This document shows positions 44,801 through 57,165 of a stretch of 64,000 bases of DNA, piece by piece. The position numbers and the translations under genes were made by a program. The number at the start of each line of letters is the position of its first letter. Positions within the stretch are counted from its first letter, which is position 1. Under the pieces are notes generated by a model. The model searched no databases. It was given only the letters and a program-made list of their open reading frames with translations, and was not told the origin of the DNA. Source of the DNA: Aquilaria yunnanensis (Eukaryota > Streptophyta > Magnoliopsida > Malvales > Thymelaeaceae); NCBI GenBank assembly GCA_039654915.1, contig CM077599.1, forward strand, positions 10,232,501-10,296,500, given 5' to 3'.

Positions 44801-46432
44801 TTTTTTTTGTCCTGGAATATCAATTGTATATAATGGAAACCTCAAGGAGGTTCAAAGTTTACATCTGCTGAAAGTTGAAGGGCATACACAAAAGAGGGAC
44901 ATTCTGTCCAATACATTCTCTTCTGAAATCTCGCCCACTTAGCTATGTAAAAAGCACATTTATTGGCGATTTATCCACTTCCTGGATATAGCAATCAGAA
45001 AGCTTACTTTGCAACATTCTAATATCAGAAAGTAAAGGTTCTAATCTCCAGTCATCTTGATCCCTTTACATGCCAATTAACTCTTTCTCAGACGACTCAA
45101 TTCCTACAGCAGTGTGTCCACGGTGAAACAAAACCTGGAGCCCCTTCCTGGCAGATTCAACTAACGCTGCTCGCTTGTGGGTGCTGGCTGCAAACGAGGC
45201 CTGGGTGTGGAAGACTTTCCCCTTCCAGTCACGAGCCATATAGGCCACCCCAATCGAAGAACCCCTGTGCGCAACAGCTATGTTGATTTTGATGTATCCC
45301 TTGGGTGGTTTGCTCCACCTATCTGGGCCATGACTTCTGTGCAGACTGGTTCTCGTCTCAACCAACTTCTGGTGAGCTCGATTATACTCAGCAGTAGCTG
45401 CTTTGATCCTGTGAATGACAGCATAAGGGTTCACTTTTTTCATTTGAAAGGTGGCCTCATTTCTTGCCAGCCAAATGAACCAGCATGTATAAGCAATAGT
45501 TGAGATAATAACCTCCCTGTTTTCCTGCGTATGATGTAATGCACGGCAAAACTCTAGCAACCATTGATCAAAAATTTGAATTCCAGCAATGTATGGTTTA
45601 TAATCTAAGCATGCAAACCAGATAAGTTGGGTCCATTCACACTGCAACACCATATGTTCCACCGTTTCATCATACGAACAAAAAGGACACTTAGGATTTA
45701 TCAACATACCTCTTTTAACCAAGTTTAAGCGAACAGCTACTGCATTTTGACATAGCCGCCACATAAAATTCTGAATCTTAGAAGAACATTTAATTTTCCA
45801 AATTAGCTTCCAAACACAAGGATTTATCAGATGAGAAGATGAAGCAGGATTATTAACAGGAAGGTTTTTCTTCTGTACCTTATACACATACTGGACAGTA
45901 ACTCTACCACTCTTGTCATAAGGCCAAATTAATTTGTCTATCCCTGGGTTGTGGCTAATAGGCATTTGTAAAATAGCCTCTTTTTCCTTAGAAGAAATAT
46001 AAGCAGAAATTTGTCTTAGATTCCATGTATGTGTTCTAGTATCAATCAAATTACCTACTGTCATGTTCCTCACCTCCGCTAGAATGGTTATGTTGGGATG
46101 AAGCTTAAAATCACTAATGCTTGGGATCCAAGCATCATTCCAAGCTGAGATAGACTGACCATCCTGTACTTGCCAGCATATATGCTTTTTCAAAAAATCC
46201 CTACCAGCTAAAACACTAGACCACCCCCATGAAGGTTTTGGTCCTTTTCCTACAGTCCAGAAATTGCCATCAGGAAAATAAAGCCCTTTAAGTATTTTTG
46301 CCACAGTCGTTTGGGGATTAGACATGATTTTCCATGCCAGTTTTGCAATCAATCCTAGGTTTATAGCCTCTAAATCCTTAAACCCCATTCCCCCTTTTTC
46401 TTTTGGTAAAGACAAGCATCCCAAATTTATGT
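44801..46432 (-). mobile_element. 5'-truncated L1-type LINE (RT end, zf-RVT, RNase H)
   Basis: The minus-strand frame 45066-46424 runs 452 codons without a stop. It starts inside the RT/thumb region (LPKEKGGMGFKDLEAINLGL), continues through the conserved connection (WNDAWIP), the zf-RVT motif CPFCSYDETVEHMVLQC, and an RNase H-like end (GYIKINIAV...HRGSSIGVAYM). The poly(A) tail shows as T's at 44801-44808. Everything upstream of the RT end is missing, as usual for truncated LINE insertion. It is not the same subfamily as the full-length LINE at 21.7-28.2 kb. No target duplication was identified. Confidence 0.88.
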
Positions 46433-48703
46433 ATTTTTTTTTAAATAAGTATATGTATTGAATTTTCTTTTATTGAATTGAATATGAAAAAATATTTTCT
46501 AACATATTTATTCAATTGACTATTAGGTATATAGAGTATTACGTAACTTTCAAATTTATTCTAGACAAAAATCACTAAATAAAAACAATGGATTATTTAA
46601 TCCCAAATTTATTGATTTTTTCTTAATACGTGATGTCGATGGAAACTCACATCTTTTATTAATATTATTTTAATTCACGTGGTCCTCTCTACCGTAGAAT
46701 GAATGAATGAGTCTGACTAATCCGCTCCAAACTTTTATCCCCCACAAATCCTTTCTTTTCTTTTTCTTTCTTCGTTTTTGTTTACGCCTTTTTAAGGAGG
46801 AGGAAACTTTTTTATTTTCCAAGTATGCTTTTGATTTTTTAGGTAAATAAAATGTTAAATTAGAGATTTGTTCTGAAGCTACTATTTTTATGTACAAAAT
46901 ATTTATTAGCTAGTAACTTTTTGAAACTAACTTATATTTAGAGGCTGTTTAACAAAATGTTATGAGTGTTATTATTACATAACCATTTTAAGATACATTT
47001 CTCAGATGAAGAGATCTGATCTCCACAATAACAACAATTATCATTCTCTTTATTGTACAATTATCATTCTACTCTCTATTTGTATGGCGGGTTTTAAGGG
47101 ATTGGCTAATGGCAAAGGCGGGTGGGGTGAAAGTACTAGTGTTGGTGGAAGGGAATTTATTAGAGAAAAAAAAAAGATAAATATCAGTTCCTAAAATTTT
47201 AACAGTTAGTGGCTAATTTGAGGTAATTTTAAAATATCAGTTGAAATTTAGGATAAAAAAAAGCTTTAATGATAGATTCAGTCTCAACCCAAAATATTAA
47301 TGGTGAATTTGATATTTTTACCTAAAATAAACAATAATATCAACTAAATGAACAATAATTACAGTTTTGAAAAAAAAATATCATGAAATTGATGGAGTGT
47401 TCTATTCTACACAAATGCCGTATAGTACACTTCTTATTATTCTCTAATAGTATGTATTTTCTTGTTCCACCATATTTTCTTATTGTCCCATATGTGCATA
47501 TTTAAGTTTCTTTTCACTTTGTTCCCTTGGTAACAAATACTATTGTTTCATAAACTCATCTCATTAACTCAATTTTTCAGTTGTGGATTATCTCTATTTT
47601 CCTGTTCCTCTCTTCTCATTCCTCGATGACAATTTAGACGTTCTTCTAAGAAAATATATTAATCCAGAAAAATACATAATTGTAAATTTTAGATGGCAAG
47701 TTCATTTGATGTAAGTATTGATTTTATTTTAAAAATAAGATAAAAATTAAAGTAAAAAATAAATTTAAAACAAAGAAAGGAAAAAAAAGGAAAAGGGAAA
47801 AAGAAAAAAATACGAATTCGGACGAAAACGATCATGCAATGGAAAACGAAAGGAGGAAGAAAAAAGTTAACTTTTAAATTGAAGTTTAAAATTGTAACCC
47901 CTGAGGGTTTGTATTGAACGATATGAACCTATGTTATTTATGTGTCTGATTCCTGTCCCTATTTGCTTCTTTCTCTTGTAATTGGCCAAAGTGCACCAAT
48001 AACCCCCCAACTTGCATAAAACGGATGAGTTAGTTCCTGAACTTGGACTTAGTAAAGAGAAGTCCTCAAACTTGTGAAAATATGGCAATTTATTCCATTT
48101 TGCACCATATCAGCAATCTTTCTATGAGCTGAATTGCACTATTGGCCCTTGAACTCATTTAGCTGTTCAATTTCCTTTCTAGATATCTCATAATTATCAT
48201 TTAGTCACTTAAGTTAATGTTTACTTTATTTCATAGTATAACATATCCATCTTAATATTTTTAATTTTTTATCTATTTAGGTCCATAAAAACCTAGGTGT
48301 GTTGTTTTTCATGTATTTTTTTTATAAATTGACAATTTGAATAATAGTAACTTTATATAGGAATAATGCACAATAATATATTAAAATAAAATAAAAAAAC
48401 AAAATGGCCCATCACACTCCAACATATCATAGCATAATCATCATAATCATTATTATTATTATTATGCAAAAGCATGCTTTCTTTTATGATTTTCTCCTTT
48501 TTGATCAAGAGAATGCAAAAATTTTATGAGAAAATGAATTCCTTGTAAAGAAATTCTCAAGATATAACAAAAAGATGAAGTATTAACATTTAAATAATAT
48601 TAAATTCACATAAAAAAATAAAAAATAAAAATAATCATCTGAAAATTTGTCCAAATGTACCCTACTTAAATCTTAAATGACAAAGCAACGACATATACCT
48701 AAA
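46433..48703. other. AT-rich intergenic DNA with transposon debris
   Basis: No gene. At 47986-48160 there are two 'TTGGCC(A/C)' plus 'TGAACT' type terminal-repeat-like segments in the same orientation (for example ATTGGCCAAAGTGCACCAAT). No opposite end was found. 47170-47330 has a weak inverted pair around GATAAATATCAG and GATATTTTTACC. 48449-48461 is a short ATT run. Confidence 0.45.
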
Positions 48704-49291
48704 GAGTAAATTTCATGAATGGTCCCTAACCTTTAGTCATTGTTTCCTTTTAGTCCCTAACCTATTAAATGTTCTATTTTAGTCTTAAACCTATTAAAAC
48801 ATTTTGTTTTAGTTCTAAATCTATTCAGAACATTTCATTTTGGTCCCAATTTGATAAAATTTGTTAACTCAAAGTATTTGTTTGATAACAACGTTTAGAT
48901 CATAATTTAAACTATCCAATAACTGTTTTACAATAAATTTAATCTGTAAAATAATTTTTTTATAGTTAATAAAAAATTTAAGTCACATTTTTTTCCTCTT
49001 TGTAAATTGAACTTATTTCATTCAGGAAGAAAAAACTATTAATTTAAATTGTCTATTTACTATTAAAAAATATTAAACTGTTTAAATTTACTAGAAGATG
49101 GTTACCAAATATTTAAATTAGTATTTCAAAGGTTTCTATTAGACAATTATTATGAGTTAATGAATTTCATATCATGAGGGACCAAAATGAAACAATTTTA
49201 ATAGGTTTAGGACCAAAACAGAACATTTGATAAGTTAGGGACTAAAAGGAAACAATGACAAAAGGTTAGGGACCATTTGTGCAATTTACTC
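48704..49291. mobile_element. 588-bp Mutator-like MITE with 10-bp target duplication
   Basis: The perfect duplication TATACCTAAA flanks the element (48694-48703 and 49292-49301). The inverted ends pair over about 110 bp: left GAGTAAATTTCATGAATGG, right (reverse complement) GAGTAAATTGCACAAATGG, both followed by TCCCTAACCTTT.GTCATTG. The interior is AT-rich and non-coding. Confidence 0.93.
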
Positions 49292-49301
49292 TATACCTAA
49301 A

Positions 49302-50629
49302 GCTAAACAAAACAAGGTATCGAGAACATTAACAAAAGCGTACAAAATATTTTATTGAAAACATTACCAAAACAATACAAAAATCCTTGGGGCTTTGTTT
49401 TTCATGTATTTTTTAATACAAAATATATTTATTTTTTAATTAAATAATACCACTTTCAGTAAACAAAAGTTCCTTTCAATAGAGCACTTGAACCATTCAA
49501 AGTTTCAAACTATAGTTAGTATATTTTTGCAATAAAAAAATACATCAAGTCATGTACTTTATGCAATGAAAAAAATATTGCCTTTAGTAAAACATTCGTT
49601 TATTAATTAATGCAAAATTACACTAGTATATATTTAAAAATACTAGATTTTTCTTCTTTTAATGCAATAAAAATGCTAGCATATCTTTTCCATTAAAAGG
49701 TATACTGAAGTAGAATGTTATTGACTAAATAGGCAAATAGTACAAGATGATTGTTGATGATAATGAAATCATATGGATCAGCTGTTTGAATCAAATGGTG
49801 GATGCATAACTTAGACTATCAGACGCCTATTTTTTCATCATTGACAGTGAAATGTAAAGAAATAAAACAATTAGGAAAAAAAAAGAAAGAATCTTGCCAA
49901 AAATTTTCATAAATTGCATGCAAAAGTCTTTTTAAATTCAAGTTATCAATATATGATTTGATAAATGAATAACTAGTTATTGGATACAAACAAAAAAAAA
50001 ACCTTGATATTTTTATATTTAGGTTTCTTTTTTTTATATTTTATTGCAAAAAAAAAAAAATTAGTGTTTCACCAACCACACCACACAGCCAGAGCCACAG
50101 ATTAGTGTCTAAATCCAAAAAGGGGAAACGCATGAGTCTTCTTTTCTATATCGAGTATCATTCAGCTCGAGTTCAACTCCTACAAAATAATTTCGCCCCC
50201 TCGACATCGACTAGCATTTCGATAACGTTCCATCTCGCTCTTCTTTTGCTCTAATCAATTAAACCAGTCGCACACCGAGAATCAGTTTGAGTGAATTATT
50301 GTTGAAACCACTCGGCGAGAACACAACCCCCATGTATAAGGAAACCACCTGGCTTGCAGCAACGCAAATATGGGCAATTTACAATCTACCCACCACAATA
50401 TATTGATGTTCTGAAAATCTCATAGCACGGAATAAATTTTGGATACAAAAATGATACACAACAGCAACTCTCAAAGTATCAAAAATAGCATCGACTGAAT
50501 CATCATACCTAAAATTAGGACACAAACACAGAAGAAAGAAGAAGGGAGGATACAAAAAAAATATATTTATTGAATCTAAGCCTATACAATCAGTTCCTTT
50601 ACCGCAAAATTGATAATACTACAAGTATC
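49302..50629. other. AT-rich intergenic DNA, no gene
   Basis: 49302-50080 is AT-rich with nothing recognised. 50330-50629 is less AT-rich and probably contains the 3' UTR of the minus-strand 7-TM gene. Confidence 0.5.
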
Positions 50630-51844
50630 TCAGCTCGTTTTGGGTTCATGACCTCGTTCCATCGACCGCATTGGCCAGCCAATAAAAGGAGGTGACCCTG
50701 GTGGTGTTGCATCTCTGCCGGGAGAGAAGAGACTCAGTTCCACAAATGCATCCGAAGAAGTTCCATCTTTCTCACAGGTTCGAAATGAGATTGACCCTCG
50801 CTTGTTTGACGCATCTGAGTTCCTCTCAGGGCTGATGCCAACACTTCCCTCCTGGTGCCTTTGGTTAGCAATAAGAGAAACGGTGTCATTTTGTTCATCA
50901 ACAACCCCTCCACTGGCCTCCATGTCATCAAGATTCCCCAGGGCTAAACAATCAGCAACAGGGTAGTACACAAGCAAGCAAATGCATACCCCAGCACAGC
51001 ATACCAATGCAAGAAATGCTGAGAACACTAGAGCTTCAAACAGATAATGCTCTGGTCTGGACAGAACAGATAAACAAAGTAAAGCAACCCTCAATGGAAG
51101 GAAACTTGAAACTGATATTACTAAAGTGTACACCCTCTTCTGCAAACCCTTGTTGATAACCAATTTCAATATGTGCCTTCCATGCCAGAACAAGCATGAG
51201 GTCAACACTGTCGCAAAAAGCCCATGCCCAATGGTGTTCAGTAATGGATATGTGCAGAGAGCAATGTGGTCAGAGTTATACATGCCTGGAACAGCAGTTC
51301 TTGTGAAATATAGGGGAAACTCTTGTGATGAACTCTTATTATTGTGTAACTTGGGACCAATTAAAATGAGAACAAGTTGAACAAAAAACACCGGGAGGCA
51401 GTAGAGAAAGATAAATCCTGCTGTTTTCCCATTCCACTTTCGGCTCAGAATCCCCGTCTCTACTTTCTTCAAGGGTGCACGAAGAAGAAACACCAGGGTA
51501 AGGAAAAGGCAAGGTTCCGCAAAGCCTATATTGGACACAATGTAGCTTTTGCAAACAGTTTCCTGCCATTCAAAATTGAGGGCATTCAACACTCTCCCCC
51601 TCCTTCTCAGAAAACTTAGACGAATAATCTCACCAAAACTCCACCAGATTGCAAACACCACAAACGTGATTCTGATGATCCAAGGACCACTAAAATAACT
51701 GAGTTGAATGAGCCGTTGTCTATGGATGCGAGAGTGGAAGTAAAATAAGTAAGCAATGCACAGTGAACCAAGTAGAACCAACAGGGCTACCAGACAGATA
51801 GTTAAAACACCGAACACATCGGCAATATATCTCGTCAGGGGCAT
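50630..51844 (-). CDS. Plant seven-transmembrane protein (TOM1/THH1-like or CAND-like family)
   Basis: 404 residues from the first ATG (51842-51844), in one exon. Seven hydrophobic segments are visible, roughly at residues 3-36, 50-72, 105-125, 143-166, 192-220, 232-258 and 263-300. A hydrophilic C-terminal tail of about 110 residues, rich in Ser, Asp and Gly, follows. Features of the family as I recall it include RRRGRVLNALNFEWQETVC before TM3 and SNIGFAEPCLF within it. The frame is open 22 codons further upstream without ATG and then meets a stop just past GAGCAG/GTGCAG acceptors. This suggests that the start codon lies in exon 2 behind a 5'-UTR intron. I place it with plant multi-span proteins annotated as TOM1/THH1-like or candidate GPCRs, but the family name is uncertain. 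No lesions seen. Confidence 0.75.
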   Translation of the reverse strand: MPLTRYIADVFGVLTICLVALLVLLGSLCIAYLFYFHSRIHRQRLIQLSYFSGPWIIRITFVVFAIWWSFGEIIRLSFLRRRGRVLNALNFEWQETVCKSYIVSNIGFAEPCLFLTLVFLLRAPLKKVETGILSRKWNGKTAGFIFLYCLPVFFVQLVLILIGPKLHNNKSSSQEFPLYFTRTAVPGMYNSDHIALCTYPLLNTIGHGLFATVLTSCLFWHGRHILKLVINKGLQKRVYTLVISVSSFLPLRVALLCLSVLSRPEHYLFEALVFSAFLALVCCAGVCICLLVYYPVADCLALGNLDDMEASGGVVDEQNDTVSLIANQRHQEGSVGISPERNSDASNKRGSISFRTCEKDGTSSDAFVELSLFSPGRDATPPGSPPFIGWPMRSMERGHEPKTS

Positions 51845-51908
51845 TACCCAAAGCACAGATTCCACGCATGCTCTCTGCCAGCATGGAGACACAGGAAACC
51901 CTCTTAAC

Positions 51909-53200
51909 ACTGCACTGCTCCAAGGAATTGATCAGACTCCCAAATAACACCAAGCAATGCTAAAATTGTCTAGTTGGGAAGATGTATATGAAACATCACC
52001 AAACATATGTCAAGTCCCACCCATCCAGTCTAGTCATATGTCAACGTAATCTCAGAAACTTAATGTTAAGACTTCAACTTCAGCCCAATGACCTCCTTAT
52101 GTAACCGATGCTACCTAGTACACACAATCACCTGTTGTTTGAAAGGACTAGTTAATACACACCAGAACAAGAACAATTAACTACCTTCAGAAACACTGAA
52201 TAAGGATTGGGGACGAAGCATCAATATTAACAGCAATGAATTTCAAACGATGCATTTACTGAGAGCAGCCTGATCATACTTAAATTATTAGAAGCATATT
52301 GCCAAAATTACTAATGATGGGACAAGGAACAAAGGGATGAGCTTCAATAACAATAGTCAAGGTAAACTCTATCGTTCAAAAAGAAAGTACACATTCTTTA
52401 ACTATCATTCAGGCAAAAACCAGAACAATCCCTTGAAAAAACAAAAAAGACACTGTATCAGGTATCTTCAAATAAAAAATCAAACAGTTCCTACCCTAGA
52501 AAACCATTCCTAAACCAGATTGACCGCATAAAATATGAAATAAGAAGCCTCAAAAGAATATATAGCTGCTATTAACTGACAACATGAGACCAAACTCGAC
52601 GCCCTCTTGGGTAACGCAAGACTTGTATTCATTACAAAATCAAGAGAACACTCGTGCTGCCTTCTTAGCTAATTGCCACGATGTTCCCCCAGAAAGAACA
52701 ACATGGCCTTCAAATCTGACCATTGAAAAAATTAAAGGAAAAACTAACTCCAAATGCACAAGTCTCCATTGCCAGGAGAACCGCTTGCAAAGCAATATAC
52801 GGGTAAAAATAGAGCCAAAAAGATTCAAGAGAAAAAGAAGGCAAGGAGCATCACTAGGAAGAAACCCTAACAAACAGACAAATGACAAGAAGAGCAAGAG
52901 AAAATAGAACGAGAATGTGAAAAAGCTGGATCAAGCCAAAGCTTACGCGCAAAACAATCTTGATCCGGAGATTAATCCGCGAATCGCCGGGACGAGATCG
53001 AGAAAACCCTAACTCTCCTCCAAACGATTCGAAGCGAAGAATAGAGAAAGAACAGGGAAAGAGAGGGGAGGGGGTGGAGGTGGAGGTAGAGGAAGAACGT
53101 AGTTAGGGGAATAGGTGAGTGGGACTTTGTTGGTGACAGGCTGTCTCCAGCTGTGTCTTCCGAGTCTTCAGGTTCGGAGCTAGGAGGCTTAGCTTCCACC
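51909..53200 (-). other. Probable 5'-UTR intron and first exon of the 7-TM gene
   Basis: On the minus strand a TTTTGCGC|GTAAGC donor at 52946/52947 and a GAGCAG or GTGCAG acceptor near 51909-51915 frame an intron of about 1.03 kb. The GC-richer, pyrimidine-rich sequence at 52947-53200 looks like a transcribed leader exon. It contains a short open frame (52972-53199, 75 codons), perhaps an upstream ORF or chance. Confidence 0.5.
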
Positions 53201-53640
53201 TCCTTCCGTACCTACGTGGCATTTTCACTTGTCGGCCTCAACGGCGACTGCCCCCCTGAACAAATTTTCGCGCTTTGGTTTATGAGATTTTTACCGATCG
53301 TCCGGGCCGAGAGACACGAATTTTGAGTACGAAACCCGATTTTATGTCCAAGTAATATTGTACAAGGAAATCTGAGTGACACATTATAGCTTCCCTAACA
53401 ACGTTATAAGTTTCTAATAGTTCATTGTAAGTATAATAAATAAATAAATAAATGTGAGAACCAGCACATTTTATATTCTCTAAAAAAAGATCTTTAAATT
53501 TAATTAAAAAATCATATATTAACTTAATTAACATTCCTCTTATTAAAAAAATTACGATAGATATAGAAACAATTGACACTCAAACTTTATTTCATGCTGT
53601 AATTGAGGCTTGGGTCCATAACTAGGCAAGATTTGGAAGA
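53201..53640. other. Promoter-side region of the 7-TM gene and AT-rich DNA
   Basis: 53200-53280 is relatively GC-rich and lies just upstream of the leader exon. The remainder is AT-rich and contains TAAA repeats near 53438-53452. No gene. Confidence 0.4.
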
Positions 53641-54218
53641 ACCAGACATCTTCTTCGGTTCAGAACTCTCTGAATGTTACTCTTAATCTTGTTCGCTGGA
53701 TACCGCCACTGGAGGGAGTACACAAGATTAATGTAAATGCTACTATTGTTATGGATATGTTGAGAGAAAGAGGAAATGTCAGGGCCATCTACAGGAACAA
53801 CAAGGGAGAGGTTAAATTTGTTATTAATTATGGACTTGAGTATACGAATAGGGATGCACTCAATTTGAATGCATTGGCTATCCTTTAGAGAACCAAGGAA
53901 GCCAGATGAGCTAGATTAGCACAAATCATAATTAAGTCAGATTCCTCCATCTTAGTGTCTGATCTTACAAGGGGGACTTCTTCTTCTTCTTTATTTTATT
54001 TTGGGTCCCTATTTGATGAGTCTCATGTTTTAGGTAGTTTCTTTGATTTCTATGTTTTTTTCATTTACTAAAAGATTAGCAAATGGAGAGGCACATGTCC
54101 TAGCTAGGAGAGATATTAGCTCTACAGGAAGATTCATTTGTGATAATCTTTGCCAAACTGGTTGATGTCGATTTTGTGCTAGCATTAATAAAATCACTTC
54201 TTTTACCTAAAAAAAAAC
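53640..54218 (+). mobile_element. 5'-truncated LINE remnant (RNase H end)
   Basis: The frame reads VRWIPPLEGVHKINVNATI (RNase H start, as in 'W.PP..G..KLNVDA'), NVRAIYRNNKGEVKF and a later 'IIKSDSS' block (RNase H 'ESDS'), interrupted by several stops. The end is '...CTTTTACCT' followed by an A tail at 54209-54218. It is degraded and non-coding. Confidence 0.7.
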
Positions 54219-55739
54219 TTTCACTTAATAAAACCTCAATAACTATAAATTTAATGTATTGTTTATTGTTAACAATTATACGTTAAAATGAGGCTATAAC
54301 AAACCAATTGAGTTGTGATCTTAATTAGGTACATTATGAGAATTGCAGGGAAGATATTTCCCGCATTTTTCCTCATTACAGGCAAAGTAAAGACATTTGT
54401 CAGATGCTCCAAATTGTTATGCCAGCTTTATCTAAAATTTCAATTTTGAACTAGGTTAATGTCTCAGCAAAACAAAAACTTACTGGCCTAAAATTCTCTT
54501 GAATATTTTGTTTATATTTGTGTGTGTGTGTGTGTGTGTGTGTTACTTTTGAGAAACTTAATTTACATAATTCTTCTATTTTTTGGATATGCGCTCCTAC
54601 TTCCACTTTTAATTGCTACTTTTGCTTTCATTTTTACAACTTTGTTACTTACTTAAATTTTAAAAAAGGACATTTTCCCACTCTTATTCCTACTTTCTGC
54701 TCCCACTTTTGGCACATTTTGTGCAACTTAGTGAAAAACTTGGTGTACCATATTCAAGAATCAATAAGAACCATTGATTTTTTTTTTTAACCTTACATGG
54801 AAAAAAGCAAAAAACATAAAAGGCCATGTTCGGTGTAAATTAATACCAAGCTATTAACCTGTTTTTAATGAGTTGACCAGCTACTTTGGATGGGTCCTAC
54901 TAATTTCTTCCTTTGTTACCCCTGGAATGAAAAGAAATTACAACAAGCTTCTAACCATTATTTTTGTGGTCCATGTGCCTTTATAGGGTCCACTCACCAA
55001 CTATTTCTACCTTAGCTCCTCTTCTCTTTCTTTTTCTTGCACAGTCTGGTCATCGTTCTTCTTCATTCTCTTCCTATTTTCATCGCACATTATGGTTCCC
55101 ATGTCAAAAGCTATGTGGTTCGTGATGGACTAGGTGGTTCAGGTATAAATTTGGTTGTCTGAGTTTTGATCTTTACGGCTTAGCTTGCAGGACAAGTCAT
55201 TAGCCGAGCATTGTTCTATTGACCACCATGCACCACTGCCATGGAAATGAGCTCGGATAACGAACCTGAGTGCTAAACATCAAATTGGCCCCCAGGAGCC
55301 AATAAACCAAGCTAAATCGTGGCTGTGGAACAGTATCTAGCTGAAACCAAACCAAAGAAATAAATGTACTACAAAAGTTTGCTCCAATTGATACAACGAG
55401 AATATAGACCCTAAATCTACCATAGTGACCCCAGCTAACCTCAAATCCTTCTGTATTAACTTAGGTTAAGCATCTTTTTATGGTCTAGCCAACTTCATAT
55501 GACATATGGTCTTGAGTTTTGCCATTTTCGGGGTGGTAATACGTTTTTTCTCTCTCCCCCTAAACTAGCGTGATAGAACACTTAGAGAAAGACCCAATGG
55601 TTCGATCATAAATACTAACATGGTTTAATGGCATTCATATTTGGTCTAAGTGGATCAGGCTTTTCAAAGTGGAAAAACACATTAACTTAACCCATTTAAC
55701 TCTAAATGATTTGGGCCTAAGTGTTGATTCATGTGCAAT
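54219..55739. other. Intergenic DNA, no gene recognised
   Basis: AT-rich with a (TG)n run at 54519-54542. A stretch at 54825-55300 contains GGCCATGTTCGGTG, similar to hAT-type MITE ends, but no matching opposite end was found. A moderately complex stretch near 55080-55310 has no sustained frame. Confidence 0.4.
54519..54542. repeat. (TG)n microsatellite
   Basis: About 12 TG units. Confidence 0.9.
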
Positions 55740-56215
55740 GTTCTTCACCTTCACTTGATCACTTCAATTCTTTAAACTAAATGTTTATGGATCATACAAC
55801 ATAGCTTGAGTTAATGGTATCATTAATAATAGTTTAGGCCAATTTAAAATGGCTTTAATTTTAGCAGAAATTTGGGCACTATTAACACCCTAACTGTAGA
55901 GGCATTAAAACATTGGCTAATTAACAATAGCTCTTCAATTTTACTTGCTACCTTTAAATAATATTGATGAATTCACAAGTAATGGTGGATTCGATGAATT
56001 CATCCTCATGTACTTATGTAAAACTAACTTTACTTTCAATATGTGTAAATTATTATTACAAAAAACCATCATTGAACACATCTTGAGGGAGGGGAACCAA
56101 GTAATGGACTAGCTCGCTAGGTGGGGTGCAATAATGTAAGAGTAGAACACAAAGACATTATTGTTTATTGTCCTCTTTTTTTAACTAAATTTGTTTTTTA
56201 TGATGTTAGATGAAT
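55740..56215 (+). mobile_element. Heavily decayed LINE remnant (RNase H)
   Basis: Broken frames show RNase H-like words: a GQFKMALILAEIWAL segment (as in 'A.AEA.ALL..') near 55830-55880, and HILREGNQVMD*LARWGA near 56070-56125, the 'REGN.VAD.LA..GA' end of plant LINE RNase H domains. Stops and frameshifts are frequent. Borders are uncertain. Confidence 0.55.
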
Positions 56216-57132
56216 TACTTAATTTACTGCATTAATTTAACCAGAGTAGTAAGATTATAAATTTGGCTATCACCAAGGCATGGATAGCATGAAAGCATTA
56301 ATCACTACGCTAGACCATTAGTTGCCTGCCTTGGTGTTGCTTGAGAATAAAGCATATTTTCACAAAAAATAAAAACAAAAAAGAGTTACAATTTTAAATA
56401 ATCTTGACATCAACTATTGAAAAAAAATAAATAAAAGTGTGTTCTTCATATATCTTTAACTTTACCTATTCATGCACCTCTTTACTATTTTTTTTTTTTT
56501 TTTGTATAATAAAAAAATATATATACTTTAATGGTATGTATTTTAATTAATTTTGTATTGTATGATATCATATATTGACAAATATCTTATGAATAAACAA
56601 CCTTGGAACAATCCTAAATCCAAAACGAGAATGATTATAATTAAAGATGTATCTTTTGTTTTTATTCATCAATCAATCTGCGGTTCTCAAAAAAGAACCT
56701 ACAGGGGAAAAAAATAACAAGTTTAGATGCTTTACATATTATTTTTCATGTTGTTTGTTGCATAGTTATATATTTTAAAGAATTATTTCATTTGTTTTAT
56801 ATGTCATTTACTTCTACATGAAATATTTCCAAAGTCTGTCTAAAAAAATTTAAAATTGACAAACACTTTCTGTGAAAAACTACCTGAGAAATTATGAGCT
56901 TTCTAATATTTGTACCATGAATTTGTAGTTTTCTCTATCAAGCATAAATTTGGCACTAATGTGGCAGAGGTAGATTAAATTACCTTAATTACTTTTAGCT
57001 TTTCGACTATCAGTCATTAGTTATTGTTAAATTTTTTACGTGAAATATATATTTACTATCATCTTTAACCTCAGGACTAAACAATCTGTGTGTGTGTGTG
57101 TGTATGTGTGTGTGTGTGTTTATGTACATACA

Positions 57133-57165
<33 letters not shown>

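Noticed and set aside
47986..48160. Another Mutator-like element
   Set aside because: Two terminal-repeat-like segments are in the same orientation and no inverted partner was found.
52584..52907. 107-codon Lys/Arg/Asn-rich frame on the plus strand
   Set aside because: It lies in the probable 5'-UTR intron of the 7-TM gene, antisense, with no domain.
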